Assembly: GCA_944393435.1 (NCBI GenBank)
Contig: CALYAE010000080.1
Location: forward strand, 1 to 34,248
DNA: 34,248 nucleotides
Reading direction: 5' to 3'
Origin: an uncultured Clostridia bacterium
GTDB lineage: Bacteria; Bacillota; Clostridia; TANB77; CAG-508
The notes below the pieces were generated by a model. It ran no database searches and was not told the DNA's origin. It saw nothing but the letters and a program-made list of their open reading frames with translations. This document shows positions 1-7,074 of the stretch, piece after piece. Each line of letters opens with the position of its first letter. The first letter of the stretch is position 1. The translations under genes and the position numbers were made by a program.

Positions 1-53
1 AAGATTAATCTGCCTTTTACATCTAGAGAATGCTCATATTCACCTATTAACAC
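1..53 (-). CDS. mraZ: MraZ, N-terminal fragment (gene cut by left edge)
   Basis: A GTG start at 53-51 opens a frame reading MLIGEYEHSLDVKGRLI before the window ends. That is the typical MraZ N-terminus (first AbrB-like DNA-binding repeat; the family has G-E-Y/F-x-H-S/T-L-D-x-K-G-R). The gene is preceded by GAGAGGTGA, a good ribosome binding site, about 8 bases upstream. MraZ is a transcriptional regulator and the first gene of the division and cell-wall (dcw) cluster, so mraW, ftsL, pbp and mur genes probably lie beyond the left edge. Three evenly spaced boxes and a promoter lie just upstream (81-142). Only 17 residues are visible, but they fit the family with no other obvious candidate. Confidence 0.85.
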   Translation of the reverse strand, partial: MLIGEYEHSLDVKGRLI

Positions 54-80
54 TTTTCTTCACCTCTCTAACATTTTGTT

Positions 81-106
81 CCACTTTTCACCACTTCTCT
101 CCACTT
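81..106 (-). promoter_or_regulatory. Three MraZ-type boxes with 10-bp period
   Basis: On the minus strand AAGTGG occurs three times at exactly 10-base steps (106-101, 96-91, 86-81), between the promoter and the mraZ start. MraZ is known to bind short GTGG/TGGG-type direct repeats upstream of its own operon. Autoregulation is inferred from the spacing and position. Confidence 0.7.
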
Positions 107-113
107 CAATTAG

Positions 114-142
114 ATTTTAATACAAGATGTTAAAAATATCAA
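114..142 (-). promoter_or_regulatory. Sigma-A promoter of mraZ/dcw
   Basis: TTGATA (142-137), a 17-base spacer and TAAAAT (119-114) lie immediately upstream of the three MraZ boxes, placing the operators just downstream of the start of transcription. Confidence 0.55.
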
Positions 143-182
143 TAGTTTTTTAAAAAAAATTTAATTTATTTTAAAACAAAAA

Positions 183-226
183 ATAAGACGATATCCTAAA
201 TTTGATTTTTTAGGACATCGTCTTAT
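183..226 (-). terminator. Intrinsic terminator of fic
   Basis: Arms of 18 bases (183-200 and 209-226) pair with a single G-T mismatch around an 8-base loop. On the minus strand they are followed by a run of T. The stop codon of fic (225-223) lies inside the first arm transcribed. Confidence 0.85.
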
Positions 227-804
227 ATTTTTTCTAAACATCGATCTAGAATCATTTCTAATTTGGTAGTATCCATTACGGATTCAATGCTTGCTTGTAG
301 CATTTCCTGAGGTTTTACTTTTTGTAGGTTAAATTGATACCCATTTTTTAATGCTAGTTGTCTAATAAATTCTCTGATGGTTCTTCCATTTCCTTCCCTA
401 AAAGGGTGAAGTACATTTAGTTCTGCTAAATAATAGGCTAATTTTTTTACTAATGCTACTTTGTCTAGGCCTTTTAGGTAATTTTCTTTTTTTAATTGAT
501 TTAATAATTTTTCTAGCTCTGGTTCTATATATTCAAATTGAGCAAAGCGAAATTCGCCTTTTGAAATATTCTCATTTCTAACTTTTCCTGCAAAAGGATA
601 AATATCTTCAAATAAATACTCATGAATCTTTAAAAAATGGGATTTATCAAAATCTCCCGTAATTCCTTTTTGCCTTAAACTTAACAGTTTAGCTGCTGTA
701 ATTTTAGCTTCCATGGCTAAAAGTTTTTTTGAATCTCTAATATTGAGTTTATTTTCTAATACTTCACTGTTTTTATAGCAATGAATTGAATGTTGATCTT
801 CCAT
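223..804 (-). CDS. fic: Fic-domain AMPylating toxin
   Basis: This 193-residue protein is essentially a single Fic domain. Fic enzymes transfer AMP (or another nucleotide moiety) from ATP to hydroxyl groups of target proteins. The active-site motif HPFREGNGRTIREF spans residues 133-146, with catalytic His133 and all nucleotide-binding residues of HxFx(D/E)GNGRxxR present, so it should be active. FAGKVR near residue 71 is the usual beta-flap region. No inhibitory helix is evident in the protein itself. The upstream 57-residue gene supplies a VbhA-like one, making this a two-component (class I) Fic system. GAGGG 6 bases before ATG supports the start. A promoter-like sequence lies between the antitoxin and this gene. 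Confidence 0.92.
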   Translation of the reverse strand: MEDQHSIHCYKNSEVLENKLNIRDSKKLLAMEAKITAAKLLSLRQKGITGDFDKSHFLKIHEYLFEDIYPFAGKVRNENISKGEFRFAQFEYIEPELEKLLNQLKKENYLKGLDKVALVKKLAYYLAELNVLHPFREGNGRTIREFIRQLALKNGYQFNLQKVKPQEMLQASIESVMDTTKLEMILDRCLEKI

Positions 805-827
805 TTCTTTCCCTCTATTTTTTGTTT

Positions 828-855
828 ATTGTATCATAAAACAAAAAAGTTTCAA
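828..855 (-). promoter_or_regulatory. Possible internal promoter for fic
   Basis: TTGAAA (855-850), a 16-base spacer and TACAAT (833-828) lie between the antitoxin and fic. The -35 hexamer overlaps one arm of the preceding hairpin. Separate transcription of the toxin is possible but not shown. Confidence 0.35.
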
Positions 856-884
856 TATTATTTTATGAATATGGAAACTTTTTT
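843..884 (-). terminator. Hairpin between antitoxin and fic
   Basis: AAAAAAGTTTC (843-853) pairs perfectly with 874-884. The minus-strand second arm ends in six T. It is AU-rich and weak, so partial read-through is likely. It would lower toxin expression relative to antitoxin. Confidence 0.5.
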
Positions 885-891
885 AAATTAT

Positions 892-1065
892 TTAAAATTC
901 TATTGGTTCATTTTTTAACATCTCTATTAGTTCTGGCATTGCCACTTCTTCATTTGCAAACATTTTAAACATGTCTACATCTTGTGCGGTAATTCCCATT
1001 CCTTCAATTGCTAAATCATTTTTGATATTTTCTATATTAAAATTAAATATCTCTTCATTAAACAT
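892..1065 (-). CDS. VbhA-like antitoxin of the Fic toxin
   Basis: Small 57-residue protein directly upstream of fic, 87 bases away. Its middle, DLAIEGMGI (residues 17-25), followed by a helix and the end segment PELIEMLKN, matches the layout of the VbhA antitoxin family. In that family a helix with (S/T)xxxE(G/N) puts a glutamate into the Fic active site and blocks ATP positioning. Here the motif is D17-L-A-I-E21-G22: the inhibitory Glu and Gly are present but the Ser/Thr is Asp. The start at 1065 is chosen because GGAGG lies 7 bases upstream. A longer frame starting at 1185 would overlap trmL and lacks a binding site. A strong promoter sits just upstream. Confidence 0.72.
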   Translation of the reverse strand: MFNEEIFNFNIENIKNDLAIEGMGITAQDVDMFKMFANEEVAMPELIEMLKNEPIEF

Positions 1066-1110
1066 TTTTTCATCCTCCAATTTGGATTTTATTTTTTTCC
1101 CCACATATCT

Positions 1111-1139
1111 ATTATACCACAAAACGCTTAGAATGTACA
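1111..1139 (-). promoter_or_regulatory. Sigma-A promoter of the antitoxin-fic pair
   Basis: TGTACA (1139-1134), a 17-base spacer and TATAAT (1116-1111), with the extended -10 element TGGTATAAT. About 45 bases before the antitoxin start. Confidence 0.7.
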
Positions 1140-1154
1140 GCATTTTGGCGTTTT
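1121..1154 (-). terminator. Weak hairpin after trmL
   Basis: AAAACGC (1121-1127) and GCGTTTT (1148-1154) pair across a 20-base loop just past the trmL stop. The T tract is short and the hairpin overlaps the next promoter, so termination is uncertain. Confidence 0.3.
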
Positions 1155-1174
1155 TCCTTAAGTTTTTTTCTTTT

Positions 1175-1675
1175 TTATCCATCAAAATAGCTACTAATTT
1201 GTTCTAAATTTTCAAACCCCACTTGTCTAAAAACTTCATAAGCAACAATTGCTACCGAATTGGATAGATTTAAAGAACGCAAATGCTCCCTCATCGGAAT
1301 ACGTATAGTTTTATCAATATATTTTTGGAGTAAGTTTTCCGGTAATCCTTTGGTTTCTTTTCCAAATAGTAAAAATATTTCTTCTAAATTACTATAATCC
1401 ACATCACAGTAGCAATGTTTCCCTTTTGTAGTTGCTAAAAACATTTTATTTTTTTCTGGTGGATATGCTTGCAAAAATTCAGATAAAGATTCATGCACCT
1501 CAATTTCTAGCTTATCCCAATAATCTAATCCTGCTCTTTTTAGATATTTATCGGAAAGTTCAAAACCTAATGGTTTTACTAAATGGAGTTTTGCTCCAAT
1601 TGCTGCACAAGTTCTTGCAATATTTCCTGTATTTTGTGGGATTTCTGGTTCTACCATAACAATGTTTAGTTTCAT
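1175..1675 (-). CDS. trmL: tRNA (cytidine/uridine-34 2'-O)-methyltransferase TrmL
   Basis: This 166-residue SPOUT-fold enzyme uses S-adenosylmethionine to methylate the 2'-hydroxyl of the wobble nucleotide of tRNA-Leu isoacceptors. The three SPOUT motifs are present: PQNTGNIAR (13-21), LFGKETKGLP (103-112) and RSLNLSNSVA (133-142), which form the trefoil knot. Length is that of TrmL/YibK/CspR (about 155-170). The ribosome binding site is poor (AAGAGA about 7 bases upstream of ATG). Full-length, no oddities. Given the decoding anomaly in this window, it is relevant only as a housekeeping wobble-modification enzyme. Confidence 0.95.
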   Translation of the reverse strand: MKLNIVMVEPEIPQNTGNIARTCAAIGAKLHLVKPLGFELSDKYLKRAGLDYWDKLEIEVHESLSEFLQAYPPEKNKMFLATTKGKHCYCDVDYSNLEEIFLLFGKETKGLPENLLQKYIDKTIRIPMREHLRSLNLSNSVAIVAYEVFRQVGFENLEQISSYFDG

Positions 1676-1758
1676 TTTTTTATTCTCTTAATTTTAATAG
1701 AGTCTCCTTTCTTTGATTTTCTTTCATGCTTATTTTAACATAAATTTATAAAAAAAGA

Positions 1759-1783
1759 AACCAACCTTATTTTTAGGTTGGTT
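1759..1783 (-). terminator. Intrinsic terminator
   Basis: AACCAACCT (1759-1767) and AGGTTGGTT (1775-1783) pair perfectly. The minus strand continues with a T-rich tail. It ends the transcript of the small membrane protein at 1793-1990. Confidence 0.85.
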
Positions 1784-1792
1784 TTTAGGGCG

Positions 1793-1990
1793 TTATTCGG
1801 TATAATCCCGAATTAAGATGATAATTGCCAGAGTAAAGAGCAAAGCTGATGCTACACATCTTAGGATATTGCTCCAAATATCTTGGGACATAATTACCAA
1901 TCGCAAAAGATTTGCAATGATTGCCACTGCCCCAAAAGCTAGGAGTATAACAGCTGCACCTCTTCTAATGACCCTTTCTGCTTTTTTCAC
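1793..1990 (-). CDS. Small two-helix membrane protein, unknown function
   Basis: I do not recognise this 65-residue protein. It has a basic N-terminus (KKAERVIRRG), a hydrophobic segment around residues 12-34 and a second around 43-60, ending in a short charged tail IRDYTE. The GTG start at 1990 is preceded by AAAGGAGG at good distance. It has its own sigma-A promoter and its own terminator, so it looks like a real single-gene unit. Codon 61 is CGG followed by G (1810-1807), one of only two in-frame CGG codons in the window that are not at a reading-frame break. If read as Arg the protein ends four codons later; a +1 shift would run through the terminator. Confidence 0.65.
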   Translation of the reverse strand: MKKAERVIRRGAAVILLAFGAVAIIANLLRLVIMSQDIWSNILRCVASALLFTLAIIILIRDYTE

Positions 1991-2030
1991 CTGTTAGCCC
2001 TCCTTTTGTCTACAATTTTTGCATACTTCT

Positions 2031-2059
2031 ATTATACCGTATTTTTTCTAAAAATTCAA
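2031..2059 (-). promoter_or_regulatory. Sigma-A promoter
   Basis: TTGAAT (2059-2054), 17-base spacer, TATAAT (2036-2031), about 40 bases before the GTG of the small membrane protein. Confidence 0.75.
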
Positions 2060-2071
2060 ATATTTTTGTTT

Positions 2072-2758
2072 TTAAGTAGTAATGGTAGTAGATGTTTTTC
2101 CTGTTCCTACTACGCTTTCTTGCAAAGATCTCCATGTATTACAGCCTATAATTCCATCTGCTGCAAGGCCAACACTTCTTTGATAAGCAATTGTTGCATT
2201 TCTTGTTTGTGTTCCAAAAACACCATCTAATCCACCTGTTCTATAACCTAACGTATTTAGGTTATCTTGTGCAATACAAACATAAGCGCCTCTAGAACCT
2301 TGTCTAATTAGTGGAAATCCCCCTGTTGAACAAGCTGGTGTTCCCCTTCTTTTATCAAAATGTACCCATGTTGGAGTAAGAGATGCTGGTTCCACATAAG
2401 ACCATACCCCTGAATCAATTGCTGAATTTCTAAGCCTATTTCTTTGTGTATTACTCATTCTTTGCCCTACATCAAAAGCAGTACCTGCATAATGTTGAGA
2501 TTGATCAGAATGTCCCCCTTCATAAGGTCTTTTAAAAGCAAAACCCACATCAATTGGTGCCCCAAAAATATATCTTTGGCTATTCCATGCTTGCATCACT
2601 CTTTTTTCAGTCCACAGCACATCACTATTACTAGAACCTCTGAATTCTCTTACTGTTAAAGTTCTATTAGTATTATATGGCATTGCCTCTGATAAACCTC
2701 TATAATAGGTTTCCATACGATCTGTATCATTATTATATACTAAAATTCTTGCCATCAT
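2072..2758 (-). CDS. M15-type peptidase with peptidoglycan-binding domain
   Basis: 228 residues in two domains. Residues about 35-140 carry the M15 (VanY/endolysin-type D-Ala-D-Ala carboxypeptidase or L-Ala-D-Glu peptidase) zinc site: SQHYAGTAFD (87-96), fitting SxHxxGxAxD with His89 and Asp96, and WVHFD with His133. Residues about 152-212 form a PG_binding_1 domain (LDGVFGTQTRNATIAYQ, GIIGCNTW). There is no signal peptide, so it could be a phage-type endolysin or a mother-cell or forespore protein. Two adjacent ATG codons compete for the start; GGAGA lies 5-8 bases upstream of them. It follows the sortase gene by 72 bases. Role in wall turnover is inferred from the fold. Confidence 0.85.
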   Translation of the reverse strand: MMARILVYNNDTDRMETYYRGLSEAMPYNTNRTLTVREFRGSSNSDVLWTEKRVMQAWNSQRYIFGAPIDVGFAFKRPYEGGHSDQSQHYAGTAFDVGQRMSNTQRNRLRNSAIDSGVWSYVEPASLTPTWVHFDKRRGTPACSTGGFPLIRQGSRGAYVCIAQDNLNTLGYRTGGLDGVFGTQTRNATIAYQRSVGLAADGIIGCNTWRSLQESVVGTGKTSTTITT

Positions 2759-2830
2759 TTTCTCCTTTCTATTCCCATAGTATATGGTATGAGAAAGGTT
2801 CTAATATGTGACAAGAATTTTTATTTTATA

Positions 2831-3544
2831 TTATACTTCTCTTAATTTAACAACTAATCTTTGTTTTCCATGGTTTGTACAAGTAATTAGAGTTAATTCT
2901 TTTCTACCATCAGTAAGCTGACTTGTGCATCTTGTATCCTCTGGCTCTACTACAAATTTATCATATACTTGATATTCTATTGTCCTTCCAGATAAATCTG
3001 TAAGCTCTGCAATATCACCATTTTGCAATTTATGTAAATTTCCAAACATCTTTCCACTCTCATAATAGTGACCAGCTATACAATAATTTCCTACTTCATT
3101 TGGCTTTGGTCCATGAAATTTATTTAAAGAAACAAATAACAAATCTGGTGAAGTGTCTGAAAGTATTGGATATTCAATCTCAATTTTTGGTATTTTCAAA
3201 ATTGCTTCTGTCGTATATTCTACGCCATCTGTTGATACATAAGTATTGGTATCCATCTTAGGTGTTTCTTCCTGATGTTCTTTTTCTTCTTCTTTATCTA
3301 AAAAGACTACAATGACATTATTATCTGCTTTCTTAATGGTATCATCTTGTTGATATTTAATACTAGCCAAAATTTCTTGTGATACTTGTTCACTTTTATT
3401 TCTATCATATTCTGCATAAATATAGCAAGAACATAAAAGGCAAATCAAAAACACAGATAAAAAGAACTCTATCTTATAAATGACTTTTTTTCTTTTTATT
3501 TGCGGTGTAACATATAACTTTTCTGTGACTAGAATTTGATTCAC
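2831..3544 (-). CDS. Class D-type sortase
   Basis: This 237-residue sortase is a membrane-anchored cysteine transpeptidase that joins surface proteins to the cell wall or to each other. It has a cytoplasmic N-terminus, one membrane segment at about residues 26-44, a charged linker (50-105) and a catalytic beta-barrel from about 110. Catalytic residues are His159 (AGHYY), Cys222 (TLITC) and Arg229 (KQRLVV). The motifs and small single-anchor architecture fit class D; the substrate motif is unknown. GTG start at 3544 with AGGAG 9 bases upstream. A TATAAT at 3601-3596 is a plausible -10. No LPXTG-like substrate was noted beside it. Confidence 0.9.
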   Translation of the reverse strand: MNQILVTEKLYVTPQIKRKKVIYKIEFFLSVFLICLLCSCYIYAEYDRNKSEQVSQEILASIKYQQDDTIKKADNNVIVVFLDKEEEKEHQEETPKMDTNTYVSTDGVEYTTEAILKIPKIEIEYPILSDTSPDLLFVSLNKFHGPKPNEVGNYCIAGHYYESGKMFGNLHKLQNGDIAELTDLSGRTIEYQVYDKFVVEPEDTRCTSQLTDGRKELTLITCTNHGKQRLVVKLREV

Positions 3545-3638
3545 AAAAATTTTCTCCTTTCTTTTGTGGAATATATATCATACGTATACATTTTTATTAT
3601 ATCATTTCTTTTTTTATTTTTAAAGAGGAAAAACAAAA

Positions 3639-3705
3639 AATTTACCATTAGGGACGTTCTTTTTGGCAAAAAATTTGCCAAAAAGAACGTCCCTAATGGT
3701 AAATT
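3639..3705. repeat. Palindromic dispersed repeat, copy 1
   Basis: Two 32-base arms (3639-3670 and 3674-3705) are perfect reverse complements around a 3-base centre. The core is AGGGACGTTCTTTTTGGC. A second copy with the same core lies at 14733-14781. It immediately follows the mazF stop and should also act as a terminator. REP- or MITE-like origin is inferred from the recurrence and near-perfect symmetry. Confidence 0.85.
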
Positions 3706-4056
3706 CTATTGGTTAATTCCAAAACTAACACCTAAGGCATCATTAATTTTTGTCATAACCTTTTCATCATCAATGTGCCCAATTTTTTCCTTTAATCTAC
3801 TTTTATCAATGGTCCTAATTTGTTCTGTCAATACAATTGATTCCGACTTTAATCCACTGTGGGTTGGATCTATTTCAATATGAGTTGGCAATTTTGCTTT
3901 TCCAGTTTGTGAAGTAATTGCTGCTGCAATTACAGTTGGACTATGTTTATTACCAATATCATTTTGAATGATCAAAACTGGCCTCACTCCTCCTTGCTCT
4001 GACCCTACAACCGGGCTTAAATCCGCATAAAACATATCTCCTCTTTTTACTACCAT
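3706..4056 (-). CDS. mazF: MazF/EndoA-type mRNA interferase
   Basis: 116-residue toxin of the MazF/PemK family, a sequence-specific single-strand endoribonuclease. It is close to Bacillus EndoA (NdoA): VKRGDMFYADLSPVVGSEQG and GVRPVLIIQNDIGN near the N-terminus, then KLPTHIEID and LTEQIRTIDK. The start is set at ATG 4056 because AGGAG lies 8 bases upstream; a GTG at 4065 would overlap that binding site. No MazE/EndoAI-like antitoxin is encoded beside it, so the toxin is orphaned here or paired with a distant antitoxin. It ends against a long palindrome. The neighbour upstream is a GerS-like gene, an arrangement reminiscent of the alr/gerS/endoA neighbourhood in some clostridia. Confidence 0.93.
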   Translation of the reverse strand: MVVKRGDMFYADLSPVVGSEQGGVRPVLIIQNDIGNKHSPTVIAAAITSQTGKAKLPTHIEIDPTHSGLKSESIVLTEQIRTIDKSRLKEKIGHIDDEKVMTKINDALGVSFGINQ

Positions 4057-4154
4057 TTTCTTCACTCCTACTACTTTTACTATTTTTAATTAGGATATAT
4101 TTTAAGATTAGCGAAATATAAAATATAGTGTTAAGAGGCTTAAATTATATCAAT

Positions 4155-4862
4155 TTAATATTGATTAGCTGATAATTCTCTTAATCGAAATGCTAATATT
4201 TCCTCTTTTTTAATACTATTTATTTTTATCTCATTATATAATATGTAAACTAGATTTTTTTGGTTCTCATCTTGTACTACTAATTTGTTTATCTTTCCTG
4301 TTTGTTTGTCAATAAATAGTTTTTTGCTAGAGATATAAGGGTTAGAGCTATCTGACTTTACTTCCATCACAAGCATATTACCTTCTTCATACATGTTAGC
4401 ATTTTTGCCTTCTGCTTTTGCTTCTTGATAATCTTGAATAAAAGAATTTAACCATATTTGATTATCTGTTAAATAAGAATAATTTTCATAAACTGTTGTT
4501 AAATTTAATTTGGTATTGTGAATAGTAAGTTTACTGCCATCATAAATTGTTTCTAAACCTTGAATGTTAGATGGTTCTTGCACCACTTGTTTTTCAATAT
4601 TGGGACTTACATAACTTTGTTTTAATTTATATTTTGTATTATTTTTGTTACTTTCTACTTGTAGTTCAATATCTGCCTCATAAGAGCTAATATTTAAAAT
4701 ATATTCTTCAATTTCTTGATTGGTCTTGTTACTTAAATTGTTCCCCAAATTTAAATTTTTATTACCATTTTTGAAAAAAAAGTAAATAAAAAGGCTAATT
4801 CCAATGACGAAAATAATGGCTAATATCCAAATTATATTTTTTTTATGTAATTTTCTTTTCAT
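4155..4862 (-). CDS. Membrane-anchored LolA/GerS-like protein
   Basis: 235 residues: a lysine-rich start, one membrane segment (about 12-30) and an extracytoplasmic domain. The domain begins NLSNKTNQEIEEYILNISSY and contains alternating strands such as TKYKLKQSYVSP and KKLFIDKQTGKINKLVVQD. This pattern fits the LolA/RseB-like lipoprotein-carrier fold of clostridial germination proteins GerS and its relatives, which act on or near cortex hydrolysis. Unlike GerS there is no lipobox cysteine; the anchor is a plain transmembrane helix. GGAGG 7 bases before ATG supports the start. Assignment rests on fold-like pattern and on the nearby mazF, so function is tentative. Confidence 0.55.
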   Translation of the reverse strand: MKRKLHKKNIIWILAIIFVIGISLFIYFFFKNGNKNLNLGNNLSNKTNQEIEEYILNISSYEADIELQVESNKNNTKYKLKQSYVSPNIEKQVVQEPSNIQGLETIYDGSKLTIHNTKLNLTTVYENYSYLTDNQIWLNSFIQDYQEAKAEGKNANMYEEGNMLVMEVKSDSSNPYISSKKLFIDKQTGKINKLVVQDENQKNLVYILYNEIKINSIKKEEILAFRLRELSANQY

Positions 4863-4908
4863 CTTCCATCCTCCCTATCTAATAAGAAAAATCTATCAAT
4901 TTTTCCTA

Positions 4909-4952
4909 TATACTAAAAAAAGAATAGATACCTCTATTCTCTTTTTAGTATA
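4909..4952 (-). terminator. Intrinsic terminator of the minD-minE-rodA-dus operon
   Basis: 19-base arms (4909-4927 and 4934-4952) with one mismatch and a 6-base loop, two bases past the dus stop. The minus-strand second arm contains a run of seven T. Confidence 0.75.
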
Positions 4953-4953
4953 T

Positions 4954-5926
4954 TCACCATGTTTTAAAGTATTCAGTAAGACAAGTTTCTAGTTCTTGTT
5001 TTGTTTCAATCGTATTGATCTTTTGCCTGATAGAACTTGCATTTGGCAAGTTTTTTAGGTAATAACTTAAATGTTTTCTCATTTCTTTAATTCCTGTATT
5101 TTCTCCTAGATATTCTACTTGTAACTGAATATGCTTTAGAATCCCTTCTAATCTTTCTGTTTTGCCAACTTTACTTACTGGCTTTCCTTTTAAATATTCT
5201 TGTACTTGTTTAAAAATCCAAGGATTTCCGAATAGAAGCTCTTCCAATCATGATTCCATCTACTCCTGTTTGCTTAAACATTTGAAAAGCATCTTCCGGA
5301 GTTTTAATATCTCCATTTCCAATTACAGGAATAGTTACTGCTTGTTTTACTTGTTTTAAAATCTCCCAATCAGAAACTCCTGTATAAAATTCCTCTCTTG
5401 TCCTTCCATGAATCGTAACAGCCGATGCCCCTTTTTCCTGTGCAATTTTAGCAAGTTCTACTGCAACCACATGGTGACTATCCCAACCTTTCCTCATTTT
5501 TACCGTTACAGGAACTTCAGATGCTTTTACTACTTCTTCTATGATATTACCTGCTAACTCTAAATTTAGCATCAATTTGCTACCATCTCCGTTTTTTACT
5601 ACTTTTGGTGCTGGACATCCCATATTAATATCGATAATATCTGCTATTTTGCTGACTTGTTTGGCACTATCAGCCATTGCCTGAATATCATTTCCAAAAA
5701 TTTGCACAGCAATAGGTCTTTTTTCCCCATTCATATCTAGTAACTGTTTGGTTTTTTCGTCATGGTAAAAAAGCCCTTTACTGCTTACCATCTCTGTACA
5801 AACTAAGCCAGGTTCATATTCTTCGCAGATGATACGAAATGGCTGGTTTGTAATTCCAGCCATTGGTGCTAATAAAATATTATTTTCTAATATTACATTT
5901 CCTATTTTAAGTTTTTGTAAATACAT
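4954..5926 (-). CDS. dus: tRNA-dihydrouridine synthase, needs a +1 shift at CGGA
   Basis: FMN enzyme reducing uridines in the tRNA D-loop (DusB-type). The zero frame gives APMAGITNQPFR, INMGCPAPK with catalytic Cys (about residue 104), KMRKGWD, IHGRTREEFYTG and IGNGDI, then IMIGRASI, where it meets CGG-A at 5230-5227. In the zero frame it stops five codons later. From GGA at 5229 the +1 frame continues GNPWIFKQ and the C-terminal helical domain to 4954. The family motif GRAxxGNPW is restored exactly, giving 323 residues, the usual length. Start ATG 5926 has GAGGA 5 bases upstream; an earlier in-frame ATG at 5986 would overlap rodA. Last gene of the operon. Confidence 0.92.
5227..5230 (-). other. 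CGGA recoding site in dus
   Basis: Zero frame ...GCT TCT ATT CGG A; shifted frame ATT (C) GGA AAT CCT. The break lies within seven bases, between the conserved GRA and GNPW. Same four bases as the breaks in rodA, cca, the glucan synthase and cwlD. Confidence 0.85.
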
Positions 5927-5951
5927 ATTTTTCCTCATTTTCGATAAAAAA

Positions 5952-7059
5952 TTACTCCATAAATAGTGCCTTTTTTCTACGTCCACTGATATTTAATAAA
6001 ATGGCAATTAAAATTAAATTTGTTAAAAGAGAACTCCCCCCATAACTTACAAAAGGCAGTGGAATTCCTGTGATTGGTAATAATCCCATTGTCATTCCTA
6101 TGTTTTCCACCATGTGGAAGAAGAGGATTCCGGCAATTCCAGCAACAATATAGGATCCTAAATCATTTTTGGCAGTTTTAGCAACATAAATTGCTTTTGT
6201 AATTAGAATAACATATAGCAAAATAACCGCTCCTGCAACGATAAATCCCATTTCTTCCCCTATTACAGCAAAGATAAAGTCTGTGGTTTTTGGATACAAA
6301 TACCCTAGTTGGGTTTGATTACCTTTAAATAATCCCATTCCGAAAGCCTGCCCTGCTCCTATGGCAAGTTTAGATTGTATAATATTATATCCTGCTCCTC
6401 TTGGATCCAAATCTGGATTCAAATATACATCAATTCTCATTTTAGCATGTTCTGGCAAAATAAAAAAATACGCAAGTGGAACAAGAATCACAACTAATAA
6501 TATGGCTGTAATAATATACTTTTTATCAATACCTGCTACAAATAGCATAAAGATTAGTGCTACTAAAAAGGCTAAAGCGGTTCCATAATCTGGCTGTTTT
6601 ATAATCAGTAAGACTGGAACTGCCATGATTAGTACAATGAGCCCTAATTTTAGAATATGATTGATTTGTTGTTTTCCTGTTTTTTGTAGCTTAACCATAA
6701 TGTAGGCTACAAAAAGTACAATTGCAATTTTGGCGAATTCAGATGGTTGAAGAGTAAATGGTCCGAATACTATACCAACTAGTTGCACCATTAATTGGCT
6801 CTGTGAATAAAACACCAATTAATAAAACTAAACTAACTCCATATAAAATAGGGGACAATTTAGCCATCCATTCATAATCAATGGCAATTACTATAATCAC
6901 AACAGGAATACTAATTCCAAGCCACATTAATTGTTTTTTAAATTCGTCATAATCTGAATTTTGAGTGGCAGAAAACAGTGCAACCAGACCAATTGTGATT
7001 AGCAATATGGTACAGACTAGAATTCCCCACTCAATATTTTTTAAAATTCTTTTTTTCAT
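5952..7059 (-). CDS. rodA: RodA/FtsW-type peptidoglycan polymerase, needs a +1 shift at CGGA
   Basis: SEDS-family glycosyltransferase that polymerises lipid II into peptidoglycan for rod-shape elongation. The first 98 residues carry three membrane segments and the family loop FTEPINGATSWYSI, then CGG-A at 6765-6762. The zero frame stops eight codons later. The +1 frame from GGA 6764 gives GPFTLQPSEFAKIA (QPSE is the family signature), QPDYGTA, the loop DPRGAGYNIIQSKLAIG and the end FVSYGGSSLLTN. The product is 368 residues with about ten membrane segments, normal for RodA. GAGG lies 8 bases before the ATG at 7059. It follows minE by 15 bases, so it is co-transcribed with minDE. Confidence 0.93.
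6762..6765 (-). other. CGGA recoding site in rodA
   Basis: Zero frame TAT AGT ATT CGG A; shifted frame ATT (C) GGA CCA TTT. The glycine gained is the one that precedes QPSE in SEDS proteins. Another CGGA in the same gene, near 6350, is out of frame (TTC GGA) and needs no shift. Confidence 0.85.
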
Positions 7060-7074
7060 TTTTCAAACCTCATA

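Noticed and set aside
1066..1185. Longer N-terminus for the antitoxin starting at 1185
   Set aside because: It would read through the trmL hairpin and the antitoxin promoter and overlap trmL, while GGAGG fits the start at 1065.
971..1207. Plus-strand frame opposite the antitoxin
   Set aside because: It is antisense to the VbhA-like gene and the end of trmL, lacks a binding site and has a composition typical of a shadow frame.
2759..2830. Sporulation sigma-E/G-type promoter before the M15 peptidase
   Set aside because: CATATT- and CATAC-like elements are present on the minus strand but the spacings I count (11 or 16 bases) do not fit the sigma-E consensus of about 14.
5952..7059. dus, rodA, cca, glucan synthase and cwlD as decaying pseudogenes
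   Set aside because: Catalytic motifs, lengths, start signals and operon context are intact on both sides of each break, and the lesions are identical in form.
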